DNA from: Candidatus Sulfuricurvum sp. RIFRC-1
GTDB lineage: Bacteria > Campylobacterota > Campylobacteria > Campylobacterales > Sulfurimonadaceae
NCBI RefSeq assembly: GCF_000310245.1
Contig: NC_020505.1
Span: 2,204,001 to 2,268,000 of the forward strand
Length of the DNA: 64,000 nucleotides
Reading direction: 5' to 3'
The position numbers and the translations under genes are program-made. Under the pieces are notes generated by a model, which was not told the origin of the DNA, did not search any database, and saw only the letters and a list, made by a program, of their open reading frames with translations. Each line of letters opens with the position of its first letter. Position 1 is the first letter of the stretch. Positions 54,370-63,883 of the stretch are shown piece by piece.

Positions 54370-57291
54370 TCATGCGAGGAGTTTTGCAAACTCCGCTGCC
54401 GGAACCGGCGGGCTTTTAAAATACCCCTGATACATCGTACACCCTTTTTCCCTCAAAAATTCAATCTGCTCGATACGCTCTGTCCCTTCGGCAAGAATCT
54501 GAAAGCCTAAAGCTTGCCCCATGGCAATGATCGCCGTAACGATCGCCATATCATCCGATTCAAACGGAATATCGTCCACAAAACTTTTATCGATTTTCAA
54601 CACATCGATCGGAAACCGTTTGAGATACGAGAGCGATGAATACCCTGTACCGAAATCATCAATCGCCAAACGGATACCGTGAGCACGAAGGGTATGCAGC
54701 ATGGCGACCGCTTCCTCTTCACGCTGCATCAAGGCACTTTCGGTCAGTTCGAGTTCAAGCCTATCCGCTGGATACCCGCTTTTTTTAAGAGCATCTTCGA
54801 CCATCGCCGGAATATTTTGGTGGCGAACCTGATGGGCGGAAAGATTAACGGCTAACGTCAGACGATGCCCCTGATCAAGCCAGATTTTCCCCTGTCTGCA
54901 CGTCTCATTCAGTACCCACTCCCCAATCTCTCCGATCAGTCCCGTCTCTTCGGCGATCGGGATAAAAAGGGTAGGAGAGACAAGACCTCGCACAGGACAA
55001 TTCCAGCGAATCAATGCTTCGGCTCCGACAATACGACCCGTTGCGATATGCACTTGCGGCTGGTAGTAGACTTCAAATTCTTGATTCATCACCGCACGCC
55101 GTAAACGTGTTTCACACTCTATCCGCTTACGTGCCGAATCGGTCAGTTCATCCGTATAATAGTGATAGGTTCCCCGCCCCTCTGCTTTGGCTTTATAAAG
55201 TGCCGCGTCGGCATGCTGCAAAAGCTCTGACGCATCCTCTCCATGATCGGGGAATAAAACAATTCCTACGCTTGAACCGATATGAATAGACGCTCCACTG
55301 GAGAGCTTATACTCCGCTCCCAACGCCTCGATCATCTCTTCCGCTAATCGTCCTGCATCCTCAGCATGGGCTAAATGTTCCAGCACTACGGCAAATTCAT
55401 CACCCCCCAAACGGCTGATAATATCCCCTTCTCGCAAGCGGGATGAAAACCTCTCTGCGACAACCTGCAACAGTTCATCTCCGGCATGGTGTCCGTAACT
55501 ATCGTTAATGTCTTTGAAACGGTCCAAATCGAACATTAAGAGTGCTATTTGTGCCGTATGCCGCTTCGCCTGAACAATCGAATTTTGAAGATGTGACATT
55601 AACAAAGCACGATTCGCCAAACCCGTTAGAGGATCGTAATTTGCCAACGTTTCCAACTGTGCTTCATAACGCTTCCGTTCCGTAATATCCCGTGCAATTC
55701 CGAGCATTCCGATCACGTTTCTCGAAGCATCTTTCATCGGGACCTTTGTAACTTCGAACTGCCCCTCATAGCTTTTATCGGCAAACATCAAATACTCTTC
55801 ATTATTACGCGGTTTTCCTCCCCGAATCGCCGCGTGATCGTTATCACGAAAAAATTGCGCCAATGCCGCATCCACAAAATCAAAATCGGTTTTTCCGATA
55901 ATTGCGGATTCTTTTTCACCGAAGAAACGTTCAAACATAGTATTGCAGGCCAAATATTTTCCGTCTAAATCTTTTGAAAAAATCAAATCGGGAATATTGT
56001 CCAATAGGGTTCGTAAAAAAGTGCTCTGATGTGCCAGTTCTGCCTGCTGTTCTTGTAAATGTCTCTCAATCCTCTTTTGCTCGGTGATATCACGAAAAAC
56101 CGCGATCATGTGTGGGACTCCGCCTAAATCAATCGCGATTACATTCACCCACACATCGATCACACTCCCATCTTTGGTACGATGCTGCGTCACAAAACTG
56201 TCTTTCCCTTCACGTTCAATCGCTTCGATATGCTGACGGGTCTCTTCGGGTGTTTCCGTCGTACAATAATCAGGAATCCCCAACAGGGCAAACTCCTCTG
56301 AATCGTATCCCAACTGCTGGTAAGCCGCTTCATTAAACTCGACCGCTCTCATGGTGCTACTCTCCAGCAGAACAACCCCATCAGGAAGGGCTTCGAACAA
56401 TTTTCGAAGCTTCAACGCATTTTTTTCAATCGACTCTTTCTCGATTTTGAGCTCTTTTTTCTGCTCCCCTATTTTGCTAATCGTATCATTTTTGTGATCG
56501 ATAACTCGGATTAAATATTCAAAATAGGCCCCGTGTACCGCATGAAGAACATCATGCCGGCTGAGCAGTCCTACAAGATTCCCTGTCTCATCCACAACAA
56601 TCAGCTGATGAATACCGTGCGCTTCCATCAATGTTGCCGCTTCTTGGAGTGGAATCTCTTTGTGGATCAGATGGCAATCATGATGGAGGAGTTCGTTTAC
56701 CATCGTCTCCCCTATCTCTTTTTGAGCACACCAGTGAGCAATATCTCTCTCCGTAACGACTCCGACAGGATGGGGACCCTCAAGAACCACCCCATAATCG
56801 CATTTACGTTCCCGCATTGCAGCTGCCGCTTCAAAAAGAGGGGTATCCAGAGCAAGAATGAGCGGCGAACTGCTCATTGCTTCGGAAACGACCTTGAATT
56901 TTCCCAGTTGTTCAAAGCCGATATGTCGTAGAAAATCCCCCTCGCTCACTACCCCCGCAAACAACCCGAGTTCATCTACAACGACCAAATGGCGATACCC
57001 TTTCTCCTCCATCAACGTATAGGCATCATGCAAATAAAGGGTATTCTCGACACAAAAAGGGTCCGTTGTCATCACTTCCGCTAAAGCGGTCTCTATGCTA
57101 ATCACATCCGCAACAACACGCAGAGCATCATGCTCCGTGAAAATCCCGATCGGGCGGTTCTCCTTGTTTACGATGATAATCGAACTGATTGAGAGCTCCG
57201 TCATCATCGCCAGAGCATTTGCTATGCTCTGATCGCCCTGCAATGCTCTGGGACTCTCGGAGAGGAGCGATTTTAAGGTAATCAGCTTCAC
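54370..57291 (-). CDS. CBS-PAS-PAS-GGDEF-EAL cyclic di-GMP turnover protein
   Basis: About 973 aa. Order: four CBS repeats (residues ~5-265; e.g. GIFTEHDALRVV, GVVTERDIAHW, GLLSRHDVLHA), two PAS domains (~300-415 and ~425-545), GGDEF (~560-715, LGGDEFAVVLE) and EAL (~730-970, AEALIRW, ELTESALM, DDFGTGYSSL). Both catalytic signatures are intact, so it may make and break cyclic di-GMP. CBS domains often bind adenine nucleotides, so energy state may set output. I use the GTG at 57291 that overlaps the upstream stop as GTGA; an earlier GTG is at 57306. Confidence 0.88.
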   Translation of the reverse strand: MKLITLKSLLSESPRALQGDQSIANALAMMTELSISSIIIVNKENRPIGIFTEHDALRVVADVISIETALAEVMTTDPFCVENTLYLHDAYTLMEEKGYRHLVVVDELGLFAGVVSEGDFLRHIGFEQLGKFKVVSEAMSSSPLILALDTPLFEAAAAMRERKCDYGVVLEGPHPVGVVTERDIAHWCAQKEIGETMVNELLHHDCHLIHKEIPLQEAATLMEAHGIHQLIVVDETGNLVGLLSRHDVLHAVHGAYFEYLIRVIDHKNDTISKIGEQKKELKIEKESIEKNALKLRKLFEALPDGVVLLESSTMRAVEFNEAAYQQLGYDSEEFALLGIPDYCTTETPEETRQHIEAIEREGKDSFVTQHRTKDGSVIDVWVNVIAIDLGGVPHMIAVFRDITEQKRIERHLQEQQAELAHQSTFLRTLLDNIPDLIFSKDLDGKYLACNTMFERFFGEKESAIIGKTDFDFVDAALAQFFRDNDHAAIRGGKPRNNEEYLMFADKSYEGQFEVTKVPMKDASRNVIGMLGIARDITERKRYEAQLETLANYDPLTGLANRALLMSHLQNSIVQAKRHTAQIALLMFDLDRFKDINDSYGHHAGDELLQVVAERFSSRLREGDIISRLGGDEFAVVLEHLAHAEDAGRLAEEMIEALGAEYKLSSGASIHIGSSVGIVLFPDHGEDASELLQHADAALYKAKAEGRGTYHYYTDELTDSARKRIECETRLRRAVMNQEFEVYYQPQVHIATGRIVGAEALIRWNCPVRGLVSPTLFIPIAEETGLIGEIGEWVLNETCRQGKIWLDQGHRLTLAVNLSAHQVRHQNIPAMVEDALKKSGYPADRLELELTESALMQREEEAVAMLHTLRAHGIRLAIDDFGTGYSSLSYLKRFPIDVLKIDKSFVDDIPFESDDMAIVTAIIAMGQALGFQILAEGTERIEQIEFLREKGCTMYQGYFKSPPVPAAEFAKLLA

Positions 57292-58625
57292 TCTCTGCTC
57301 TCGCACGCAATCGTACAGTTACGCCCTGCATCTTTGGCCGCATACATCGCATCATCCGCTCTCTCTATCGCCGTGTGGAGAGTGTCTTCACCCTTCACTT
57401 CGGTAATTCCGATGCTGCATGTCACCTGTCCGACCCCGTCGAAGTTTTCCGCTTCGAGAAGTGAGCGGATTTTTTCCGCCACACCATACCCCTCTTCGCA
57501 TCCTGCATTACGGAGCAGCAAGACAAATTCCTCTCCGCCCCAACGGGCAAAAAGATCCGCTTCACGGACCGAACCGGTCACCAATGACGCAAACTGTTTA
57601 AGAACTGCATCACCGATGTTATGTCCGTGCGTGTCGTTAATCTGTTTGAAATGATCCAAATCAATCATCACCAACGCCAGTTTATTACTCTGACGCTTCA
57701 GCTGAGAAAGCTCTTTCGAAAAAAGTTCAATAAACATATGGCGATTATGGATATCTGTGAGAAGATCTTTGGTCGCAAGCTGCGTTAAATGTTGATTCTT
57801 TTGCTGGAGGATTTGGGTGATCTCTTCGAACTGTTTAAAATGATCCTGCATCAGCTGTGACCATTTGAGATACGTTCTGGAGATCAAATCCTGCTGTGTC
57901 ACGATACCCGCAACATGCCCCTCATCATCGGTTACTACGATTCTCTTATAGGGGCGTTTGCGCAGATATTCCAACCCCTCATTGATCGAAGCTTTTTGGT
58001 TGAGAGTTTCGACCGGAGAAGACATGATGTCTGACACTTTCATACTGCTGTGTGCTTCATCTCCGATAAATCGAAGTATGTCTTTTGAAGTGAGGATTCC
58101 AACCGCTTCGCCCCCTTTTTGAATAATCACGCAATCACTCAGAGAATCTTTCATAAACTCCAGAATCTCCGACATAGGGGTATCCGGAGCAAAGCTTTTG
58201 TAGCCGTATTTTTTTTCAAAAATCGTGGCAATTTGAAGCGAATCGAGAATCACCTGAGGATCAACGCTCGCGACGATATCGCTGTTGGTCACCAATCCGT
58301 ACAAACTTCCATCCGCATTGCAGACACAAATATGCTCGTCGATATCGTTGGTGAGATTCAGAGCGCTGACGATGTTGCTCTCTTTGTCAATCATCGGCAA
58401 AGGGCGAAGCATTACCTGAGAAAGGGGGGTTGAAAACGAGATTCCCTCCAGCTTTAAACGAATAATGTCTTTGGTCGAAATAATATGATGAAGCGTTTGA
58501 TTCACAACAATAATACTGCGATGATTATGCAAATGCATTTTATTCAGGGCATCTTGAATACTCTGATGGATATCAACCGTTATCACATTTGTTGTTGCGA
58601 TTAACCCAAGGGTTGGGAAAAACAT
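57288..58625 (-). CDS. CBS-GGDEF diguanylate cyclase
   Basis: 445 aa. Four CBS repeats (residues ~5-240; ISTKDIIRLK, GLVTNSDIVAS, GILTSKDILRF, GIVTQQDLIS) lead to a GGDEF domain (~285-440) with DIHNRHMFIELF, DHFKQINDTHGHNIGDAV (quoted in part) and WGGEEFVLLL. The CBS block is clearly related to that of the downstream gene, with which it overlaps by 4 bases, so the pair probably arose by duplication and answers to similar ligands. Confidence 0.88.
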   Translation of the reverse strand: MFFPTLGLIATTNVITVDIHQSIQDALNKMHLHNHRSIIVVNQTLHHIISTKDIIRLKLEGISFSTPLSQVMLRPLPMIDKESNIVSALNLTNDIDEHICVCNADGSLYGLVTNSDIVASVDPQVILDSLQIATIFEKKYGYKSFAPDTPMSEILEFMKDSLSDCVIIQKGGEAVGILTSKDILRFIGDEAHSSMKVSDIMSSPVETLNQKASINEGLEYLRKRPYKRIVVTDDEGHVAGIVTQQDLISRTYLKWSQLMQDHFKQFEEITQILQQKNQHLTQLATKDLLTDIHNRHMFIELFSKELSQLKRQSNKLALVMIDLDHFKQINDTHGHNIGDAVLKQFASLVTGSVREADLFARWGGEEFVLLLRNAGCEEGYGVAEKIRSLLEAENFDGVGQVTCSIGITEVKGEDTLHTAIERADDAMYAAKDAGRNCTIACESRE

Positions 58626-58765
58626 AGGTATACCTTTTTGTTATGCTTCTTTATTATAACGCTAGAACTCTCAAAAAAAAGAGCTTTATACAAAATTGTT
58701 TAATGTTAAAATAATTAATAACGCAATATAATGATCAAAATTAACGAAGGATATCACCTGTTCCC

Positions 58766-58852
58766 ATGAGTTCCCGCATGTTCTTTTCTTTTATCATCAG
58801 TAGTTTATTTTCCATTCAACCTACTGATTTCAATTGCATTTTTAATATGTGA
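58766..58852 (+). CDS. Possible 28-codon leader peptide ending at the next start
   Basis: ATG at 58766 with GAAGGA 16-20 bases before it; hydrophobic peptide starting MSSRMFFSFIISSLF. Its TGA stop shares an A with the ATG of the PAS-GGDEF gene (TGATG). It may couple translation, or it may be the frame-shifted N terminus of that protein, which has no ribosome-binding site of its own. Confidence 0.35.
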   Translation: MSSRMFFSFIISSLFSIQPTDFNCIFNM

Positions 58853-60183
58853 TGGAGCTTTTAGCGGTCCCTTCTCTCGTTATCGTACTGGCCTTATGGG
58901 TTGTACACTCCGTTTTTCTCAATCGCCGCTTACTCCAAAGCCAGAACCGCTATCAACAATTTTTTAATGATTCTCCCGTCGCCCATATCGTTATCGATAA
59001 AAACCATAGAATTATCGAGTGGAATGAAACAGCGGAGATCATTTTCGGCTGGGAACGTGACCAAGCAATAGGGGAAGAGATCATCGATTTTTTAGTCCCT
59101 CAATTTGACAAAGCGCACGTCTACACTATTCTCAAAAAAGCCTCAGCAGATGGGCTTAGTCACTCCAAAAATTATAATGTTACGCGCCACTACAAAGAGA
59201 TCTTTTGCGAATGGCGAAACCGGTTGCTTGAGGGGACCGATGGAGAGATGTTATGTATGGCGCAAGACATCACCGTCTCCCAAAAAATCCTCGATGATTT
59301 GCATAAGCGTTCTACGGCCCTAGAGGGTGCCGGTGACGCCATTTTTTACACCGATGAAAAAGGGTTTATCGAATTCGCCAACCGAAGCTTCTTTTTCCTC
59401 AACATCAGTGATCCCGACACCGTATACGGCAATCATATCGGAACCTTTTTATTTGAAGATCGTCTCACATTTAGTACCTTAAAATCCCAATTTAATGCCG
59501 AACAAACCTGGAGAGGGCGCATTACAAAATCGTTTGAGGGAAAAAGCAAAGTCCTCAGTGTCTCGATTACCGCCATCTATCACCGCAGCCGTCTGGTCAG
59601 TTATATCGCCAATCTGCACGACATTACGGTGCTAAGTTCTCATGTTGATGCCCTCACCTACCGTGCGCAATACGACGCATTGACCGGAACCCTCAATCGA
59701 ACCGCGATGAACGATCGTCTCTCCCAAGCACTCTTTCGCGCTCAACGCAACGGTAACAAGATTGCCCTCTATTTTATTGATCTCAATGATTTCAAACAAA
59801 TCAATGATCAATACGGCCACGAAGCAGGAGATATACTGCTAAGAAGTATCGGGCAAAATCTTCAGGCATGCTTGCGCAATACCGATACCGTCTGTCGTTA
59901 CGGAGGGGATGAATTTATTGTCATTATTGAAGACATTAAAGGAGAAAATCATTTGGATACTATTCTAGAAACCATACAAACCGCTATCTGTGAACCTATC
60001 AATATCGAAAATGAAACGATTATTTATCCCCATGCCAGTATCGGAATGGCACTTTATCCGGACGATGCCGTAGATGAAGAAAATTTAATCCGAGCGGCAG
60101 ACATCTCAATGTACACCGCAAAAAAAGAGAAATACCTCAGCGTACCGGCACCAATACGCGACGCTGACAATCGCAATCGCTAA
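58852..60183 (+). CDS. PAS-PAS-GGDEF diguanylate cyclase, membrane-anchored
   Basis: 443 aa. One N-terminal membrane helix (VPSLVIVLALWVVHSVFL), a PAS domain (~30-145; NDSPVAHIVIDKNHRIIEWN), a second PAS (~150-265; TDEKGFIEFANRSFF) and GGDEF (~275-430) with LTGTLNRTAM, DLNDFKQINDQYGH and YGGDEFIVII. An active signature. No ribosome-binding site is seen before the ATG; the preceding 28-codon frame ends in TGATG. Third of the c-di-GMP genes here; its 3' end overlaps the small secreted protein gene by 47 bases, convergent. Confidence 0.85.
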   Translation: MELLAVPSLVIVLALWVVHSVFLNRRLLQSQNRYQQFFNDSPVAHIVIDKNHRIIEWNETAEIIFGWERDQAIGEEIIDFLVPQFDKAHVYTILKKASADGLSHSKNYNVTRHYKEIFCEWRNRLLEGTDGEMLCMAQDITVSQKILDDLHKRSTALEGAGDAIFYTDEKGFIEFANRSFFFLNISDPDTVYGNHIGTFLFEDRLTFSTLKSQFNAEQTWRGRITKSFEGKSKVLSVSITAIYHRSRLVSYIANLHDITVLSSHVDALTYRAQYDALTGTLNRTAMNDRLSQALFRAQRNGNKIALYFIDLNDFKQINDQYGHEAGDILLRSIGQNLQACLRNTDTVCRYGGDEFIVIIEDIKGENHLDTILETIQTAICEPINIENETIIYPHASIGMALYPDDAVDEENLIRAADISMYTAKKEKYLSVPAPIRDADNRNR

Positions 60184-60505
60184 AATAGACCCATTGTTCT
60201 TCATAAACCGGCTGCGGCGTATAAACGACCGGAGAGCGTACACTGGAAACATAGGTTACAGACTCCCGTCGCGGTTCAGAGAGAGCATACCCGAGTACCC
60301 CACCGATCACGAGAGGAACAACCCAATTAGCACTATGATGTCGGCGGTCATTATGAGAATAATTCGACATTCTCATATGTCGAGGAGATTCATATCGCCC
60401 ACCTCGATCATATCCTCCCCGATCATGTCCGCCTGAAGCGTACACATTTGATGTTAAAATTACTGCGGCAGTCATAACCACCATCCAAGGTTGAATCGTT
60501 TTCAT
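60137..60505 (-). CDS. Small secreted Gly/Arg-rich protein with RcnB-like look
   Basis: 122 aa: signal peptide (PWMVVMTAAVILTSNVYAS), a segment rich in Gly, Arg, His and Tyr (GGHDRGGYDRGGRY, NDRRHHS), one glycine-type helix (WVVPLVIGGVLGYAL) and a C-terminal part ending with two Cys in DCDCQRR. Similar small proteins are called surface or glycine-zipper proteins; no function is established. Its 3' end overlaps the opposite PAS-GGDEF gene by 47 bases. Confidence 0.65.
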   Translation of the reverse strand: MKTIQPWMVVMTAAVILTSNVYASGGHDRGGYDRGGRYESPRHMRMSNYSHNDRRHHSANWVVPLVIGGVLGYALSEPRRESVTYVSSVRSPVVYTPQPVYEEQWVYFSDCDCQRRVLVPVR

Positions 60506-60613
60506 AGGATACTCCTAGAGTTAAGATGGAGGTATCATGACATTTCAGTGTGAAGGAAACGTGAAATGTTTAGGATGATAATTGGGTAAAATAACATCCA
60601 CTTAGGAGAAAAT

Positions 60614-61375
60614 ATGAAACTTTTTACACTTTCAGGGGTCTTAGCCCTTGCGGCGACATTGGGATGGAGTAGTCCTCAATGTTATTTGGATGGATACCCG
60701 AACCTCATCGCTTCAGCGGATGAATCGGCCATCATCCTCAAAGACGGAACACGTTTTCCTTACCACACCCAAAAACCTCAAACCTCGTGGAATGAAAAAA
60801 TCGACAATGCCGATCTCGCTACCCAGTTAGAGCAACCCTATGATGCAGGGGGAATAGAGACACCCCCGCCGTATCTCTTTAGTCCGGGCCGCCTCCGCTA
60901 CCAACCGTTTTTCCAAGCCCTCTACGGCAAAGATCAAAAAACCATCGAAAAAAATCTCGTCCGTATTAACTGGCCGACACTCAAAGGCTCCGTAAAACTT
61001 CCGGTTAATAAAGTGGGAGGAGTCGATAAAAAACTTTTTCTCATCGGTCAAGAGATCGCAAAACTTCCTAAAGCGGATCGCATTTGGGCGGAAGGGGCCA
61101 CCACCTATTGCTATCGTGTGATCAAAGACACTGAGCGCCTATCGATGCACAGCTACGGAATCGCCATCGATTTGGCTCCGAATACGACCCAATACTGGAA
61201 AGATGAAGCTCCCTCCGAAACCGCCCGTATCGGCTACCGCAATACTATGCCGCTCTCTATTGTTCGTATTTTTGAAAAACACGGCTTTATCTGGGGAGGA
61301 CGATGGTATCACTATGACACCATGCATTTTGAATACCGTCCTGAACTCTTCGCCCCTTCTTGTGCAGGGAAATAA
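60614..61375 (+). CDS. VanY/M15-like peptidase
   Basis: 253 aa, secreted (LFTLSGVLALAATLGWS). The C-terminal half has the M15 zinc motif: SMHSYGIAIDLAP gives His and Asp ligands, and YHYDTMHFEYRPEL the second His with the catalytic Glu. Members cut D-Ala-D-Ala or other peptidoglycan cross-links. A TTAGGAGA ribosome-binding site precedes the ATG. It runs directly into the deaminase gene, 7 bases on. Confidence 0.85.
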   Translation: MKLFTLSGVLALAATLGWSSPQCYLDGYPNLIASADESAIILKDGTRFPYHTQKPQTSWNEKIDNADLATQLEQPYDAGGIETPPPYLFSPGRLRYQPFFQALYGKDQKTIEKNLVRINWPTLKGSVKLPVNKVGGVDKKLFLIGQEIAKLPKADRIWAEGATTYCYRVIKDTERLSMHSYGIAIDLAPNTTQYWKDEAPSETARIGYRNTMPLSIVRIFEKHGFIWGGRWYHYDTMHFEYRPELFAPSCAGK

Positions 61376-61382
61376 GCGCACC

Positions 61383-61841
61383 ATGAATCACTGGATGCAG
61401 ATCGCTTACGATGAAGCGGTATTTGGGATGCTCAACAACCACGGAGGGCCATTCGGTGCACTCATTATGCGTGATGAGCTTATAATAGCTTCTGCGCATA
61501 ATGAAGTGTTGCAGACCAACGATCCCACCGCTCATGCAGAGATCAATGCCATCCGAAAAGCCTCTCATATATTAGGAAAATCCGATCTCTCCGACTGTAT
61601 TCTCTATACCACCTGCTATCCGTGCCCCATGTGTATGGGAGCGATTTTTTGGGCACGAATCCCTACCGTCTATTATGCTTCATCCATGGACGATGCCGCA
61701 AAAGGCGGGTTTGATGATAGGATTTTTTATACCATGATCCGCGATCCCGAAACAGCTCTTGATCTTCGAGCTGTCGATACGGAAAGAGGAAAAGAACTTT
61801 TCACAAAATGGCTCGACAAAAATGACCGAATTATCTATTGA
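61383..61841 (+). CDS. Nucleoside/guanine deaminase of the CDA superfamily
   Basis: 152 aa. HAEINAIRKA gives the zinc His and catalytic Glu, and CYPCPMCMGAIFWAR the two zinc Cys. NHGGPFGALI precedes them. This pattern fits GuaD/TadA-like deaminases; the PCPMCMGA version and length favour guanine or nucleoside deaminase over tRNA TadA. I choose the ATG at 61383; the open frame upstream to 61203 lies inside the VanY gene and is rejected. Confidence 0.88.
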   Translation: MNHWMQIAYDEAVFGMLNNHGGPFGALIMRDELIIASAHNEVLQTNDPTAHAEINAIRKASHILGKSDLSDCILYTTCYPCPMCMGAIFWARIPTVYYASSMDDAAKGGFDDRIFYTMIRDPETALDLRAVDTERGKELFTKWLDKNDRIIY

Positions 61842-61910
61842 GAATATTAATGTGACCTCATTGTAACCATAAGATTTTAAACTGCCGTACCCCCATCAAA
61901 GGTGTACGGT

Positions 61911-63542
61911 ATGTCTTTCTCCTTTTTCGCACGGCTTTCAATACGTCAAAAGATTACCCTCATTGTCATCATGGCACAGTTGTTTGCTCTAGTCGCAATC
62001 ATCATCGGCGTTATAGGGATGTATTTATCCAATACCTCATTAACGACCATCCATACCCAAAGTCTTCAACCGCTTCAGAATCTTCGCAGCTGTAAAAATT
62101 CCATCGACAAAGAGATTCTAATCACAGCAACGAACCTTTCACAAGGGACAGAAGATTTCGACTCAGCGCTGTTATCGGTCGAAAAATCCCATAAGCATTT
62201 TAAAGAACAATGGGATGCGTATCTCAAAGGTGCGGTCACACCCGAAGAAGCACAAAAGATTTCATCGGCAAAAGTAATCATAGACCGCGCCGAACGTTCT
62301 ATCCTATTACTCGAACAAGCCATAAAAGATAAGCAATTGATGAGCGTGTTAGATCTGATCCAAAGTGATTTTCCCTACAGTATCACCCCCGCCAGCGAAC
62401 AGCTTGACGAGCTGATCGAGTTACAGATTACCAATGCCAATAATCTCTATACTATTGCTCAAAAAGATTTTCAAAAAACGCTGTGGCTCATTCTCCTCTC
62501 ATTCCCGATCGGAATGATTATCGTCCATATTGTGCTTCATTATATCACCAAATATTTACTCAAAAAAATCGCCGATCTCACTCAGATTGCACAACATCTT
62601 CGATCAGGAAATCTTCTTGAACGGATCGATTCAAACGGAAATGATGAGTTATCCACAGCGGCCAAAGATATGAATGATTCGATGCAAGAGTTGCAAAAAA
62701 TGATGAGCAGCATGAAATGTTCATCCGATAACAGTATCTCCTCGGCCCAAGAACTTTACAGTGTTTGCAGAGTGATTAAACAGCGTTTGGAAACCAGCGC
62801 AACCGATATTTCTCAAAGCCATAACCATATCCTCACCCTCCAAAAAATCATTCATACCTCTACCGGCATGTCTGAAGAAACGAATACTAAAATCCAAGAA
62901 GCCTCTACGCAACTCACCCAGGCCAGTAAACAAATTACCCGGATGAATGACGATATTCATACCGTTTCCCAAACCCAACTGATTCTCTCGGATGATCTTA
63001 AAACGCTTAGCTCTCAAGCGGTAGAGGTTAAAGGGGTACTCAATATCATCGGGGACATTGCCGATCAAACCAATCTTTTAGCGCTTAATGCCGCTATCGA
63101 GGCAGCACGTGCCGGAGAACACGGAAGAGGATTCGCCGTCGTTGCCGACGAAGTACGCAAACTTGCCGAACGGACCCAAGAGAGCCTGTCAAAGATCAAC
63201 CGTACCATCAGTACAATCGTCGCTGCGATCACCGATACAAGCCAAAAAATGGATAAATCGGCTACTTCGATCCAGCTGGTTTCCAAAGATTCCAATGCGG
63301 TTCAAACGATAATTCAAACCTCATCATCACTCATGACGATAGCGGCAAAGAGTATCCATCACTCCAATCAGGGACTGGTAGAACTAAATGAGGGGATGCA
63401 GTTGATTTCAACCAAAATCGATTCAATCAATGTCATTGCCACGTCCAATACAACCAGTATCTCCCAGATTACCAATGTCGCACATGGACTTGATCTCAAT
63501 ACCGTAGATTTAAATCAAAAGCTCCAAAAATTCCGAACTTAG
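61911..63542 (+). CDS. Methyl-accepting chemotaxis protein
   Basis: About 543 aa. First helix ([22 protein letters not shown]), a periplasmic four-helix-bundle-like sensor (~45-185), second helix ([22 protein letters not shown], split here), HAMP (~215-265) and the signalling coil with [20 protein letters not shown] and [16 protein letters not shown]. No C-terminal pentapeptide for CheR tethering. ATG at 61911 with AAAGGTG upstream; a GTG at 61902 is in frame. It is convergent with the arsC-like gene, overlapping 4 bases. Ligand unknown. Confidence 0.92.
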   Translation: MSFSFFARLSIRQKITLIVIMAQLFALVAIIIGVIGMYLSNTSLTTIHTQSLQPLQNLRSCKNSIDKEILITATNLSQGTEDFDSALLSVEKSHKHFKEQWDAYLKGAVTPEEAQKISSAKVIIDRAERSILLLEQAIKDKQLMSVLDLIQSDFPYSITPASEQLDELIELQITNANNLYTIAQKDFQKTLWLILLSFPIGMIIVHIVLHYITKYLLKKIADLTQIAQHLRSGNLLERIDSNGNDELSTAAKDMNDSMQELQKMMSSMKCSSDNSISSAQELYSVCRVIKQRLETSATDISQSHNHILTLQKIIHTSTGMSEETNTKIQEASTQLTQASKQITRMNDDIHTVSQTQLILSDDLKTLSSQAVEVKGVLNIIGDIADQTNLLALNAAIEAARAGEHGRGFAVVADEVRKLAERTQESLSKINRTISTIVAAITDTSQKMDKSATSIQLVSKDSNAVQTIIQTSSSLMTIAAKSIHHSNQGLVELNEGMQLISTKIDSINVIATSNTTSISQITNVAHGLDLNTVDLNQKLQKFRT

Positions 63543-63883
63543 CCTAAAAACTCTATCGTTTTTTCGACCGGACGACCAATCACCGCTCGATTTTCTTCGA
63601 TCAAAATCGGGCGTTCAATGAGTTTAGGATATTCCGCTAACGCATCGATCAGCTTCTCCTCATCATTCACTTCTGCCAACCCTAACTCTTTATACAGATC
63701 CTCTTTCGTCCGCATCAGCTCCCGAGCTGAAATCCCTAGTTTTTTTAACAAAGCGGTAATTTCTTCTCGTGATGGGGGGGTATCAAGATATTTGAATACC
63801 TCAAAAGATCCCCCTTTCTCTTCGAGCAATTTCAACGCTTCACGTGATTTTGAACATTTCGGGTTATGCCAGATGGTTGTCAC
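63539..63883 (-). CDS. Arsenate reductase family (ArsC/Spx-like) protein
   Basis: 114 aa thioredoxin-fold protein: [13 protein letters not shown] places the single active Cys at about residue 9, [11 protein letters not shown] follows, and [15 protein letters not shown] carries the RPI-type substrate loop. This is the glutathione/glutaredoxin-linked ArsC group. No ars operon genes are next to it, so arsenate resistance or a related redox role is open. Confidence 0.88.
   Translation of the reverse strand: MTTIWHNPKCSKSREALKLLEEKGGSFEVFKYLDTPPSREEITALLKKLGISARELMRTKEDLYKELGLAEVNDEEKLIDALAEYPKLIERPILIEENRAVIGRPVEKTIEFLG

Noticed and set aside
60137-60505. Small Gly/Arg-rich frame as a shadow of the PAS-GGDEF gene
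   Set aside because: It has a convincing signal peptide and most of it lies outside the overlap, so it was kept as a real gene.
61203-61382. Longer start for the deaminase gene
   Set aside because: Lies wholly inside the VanY-like gene in another frame; family proteins begin near MNHWMQIAYDEA.
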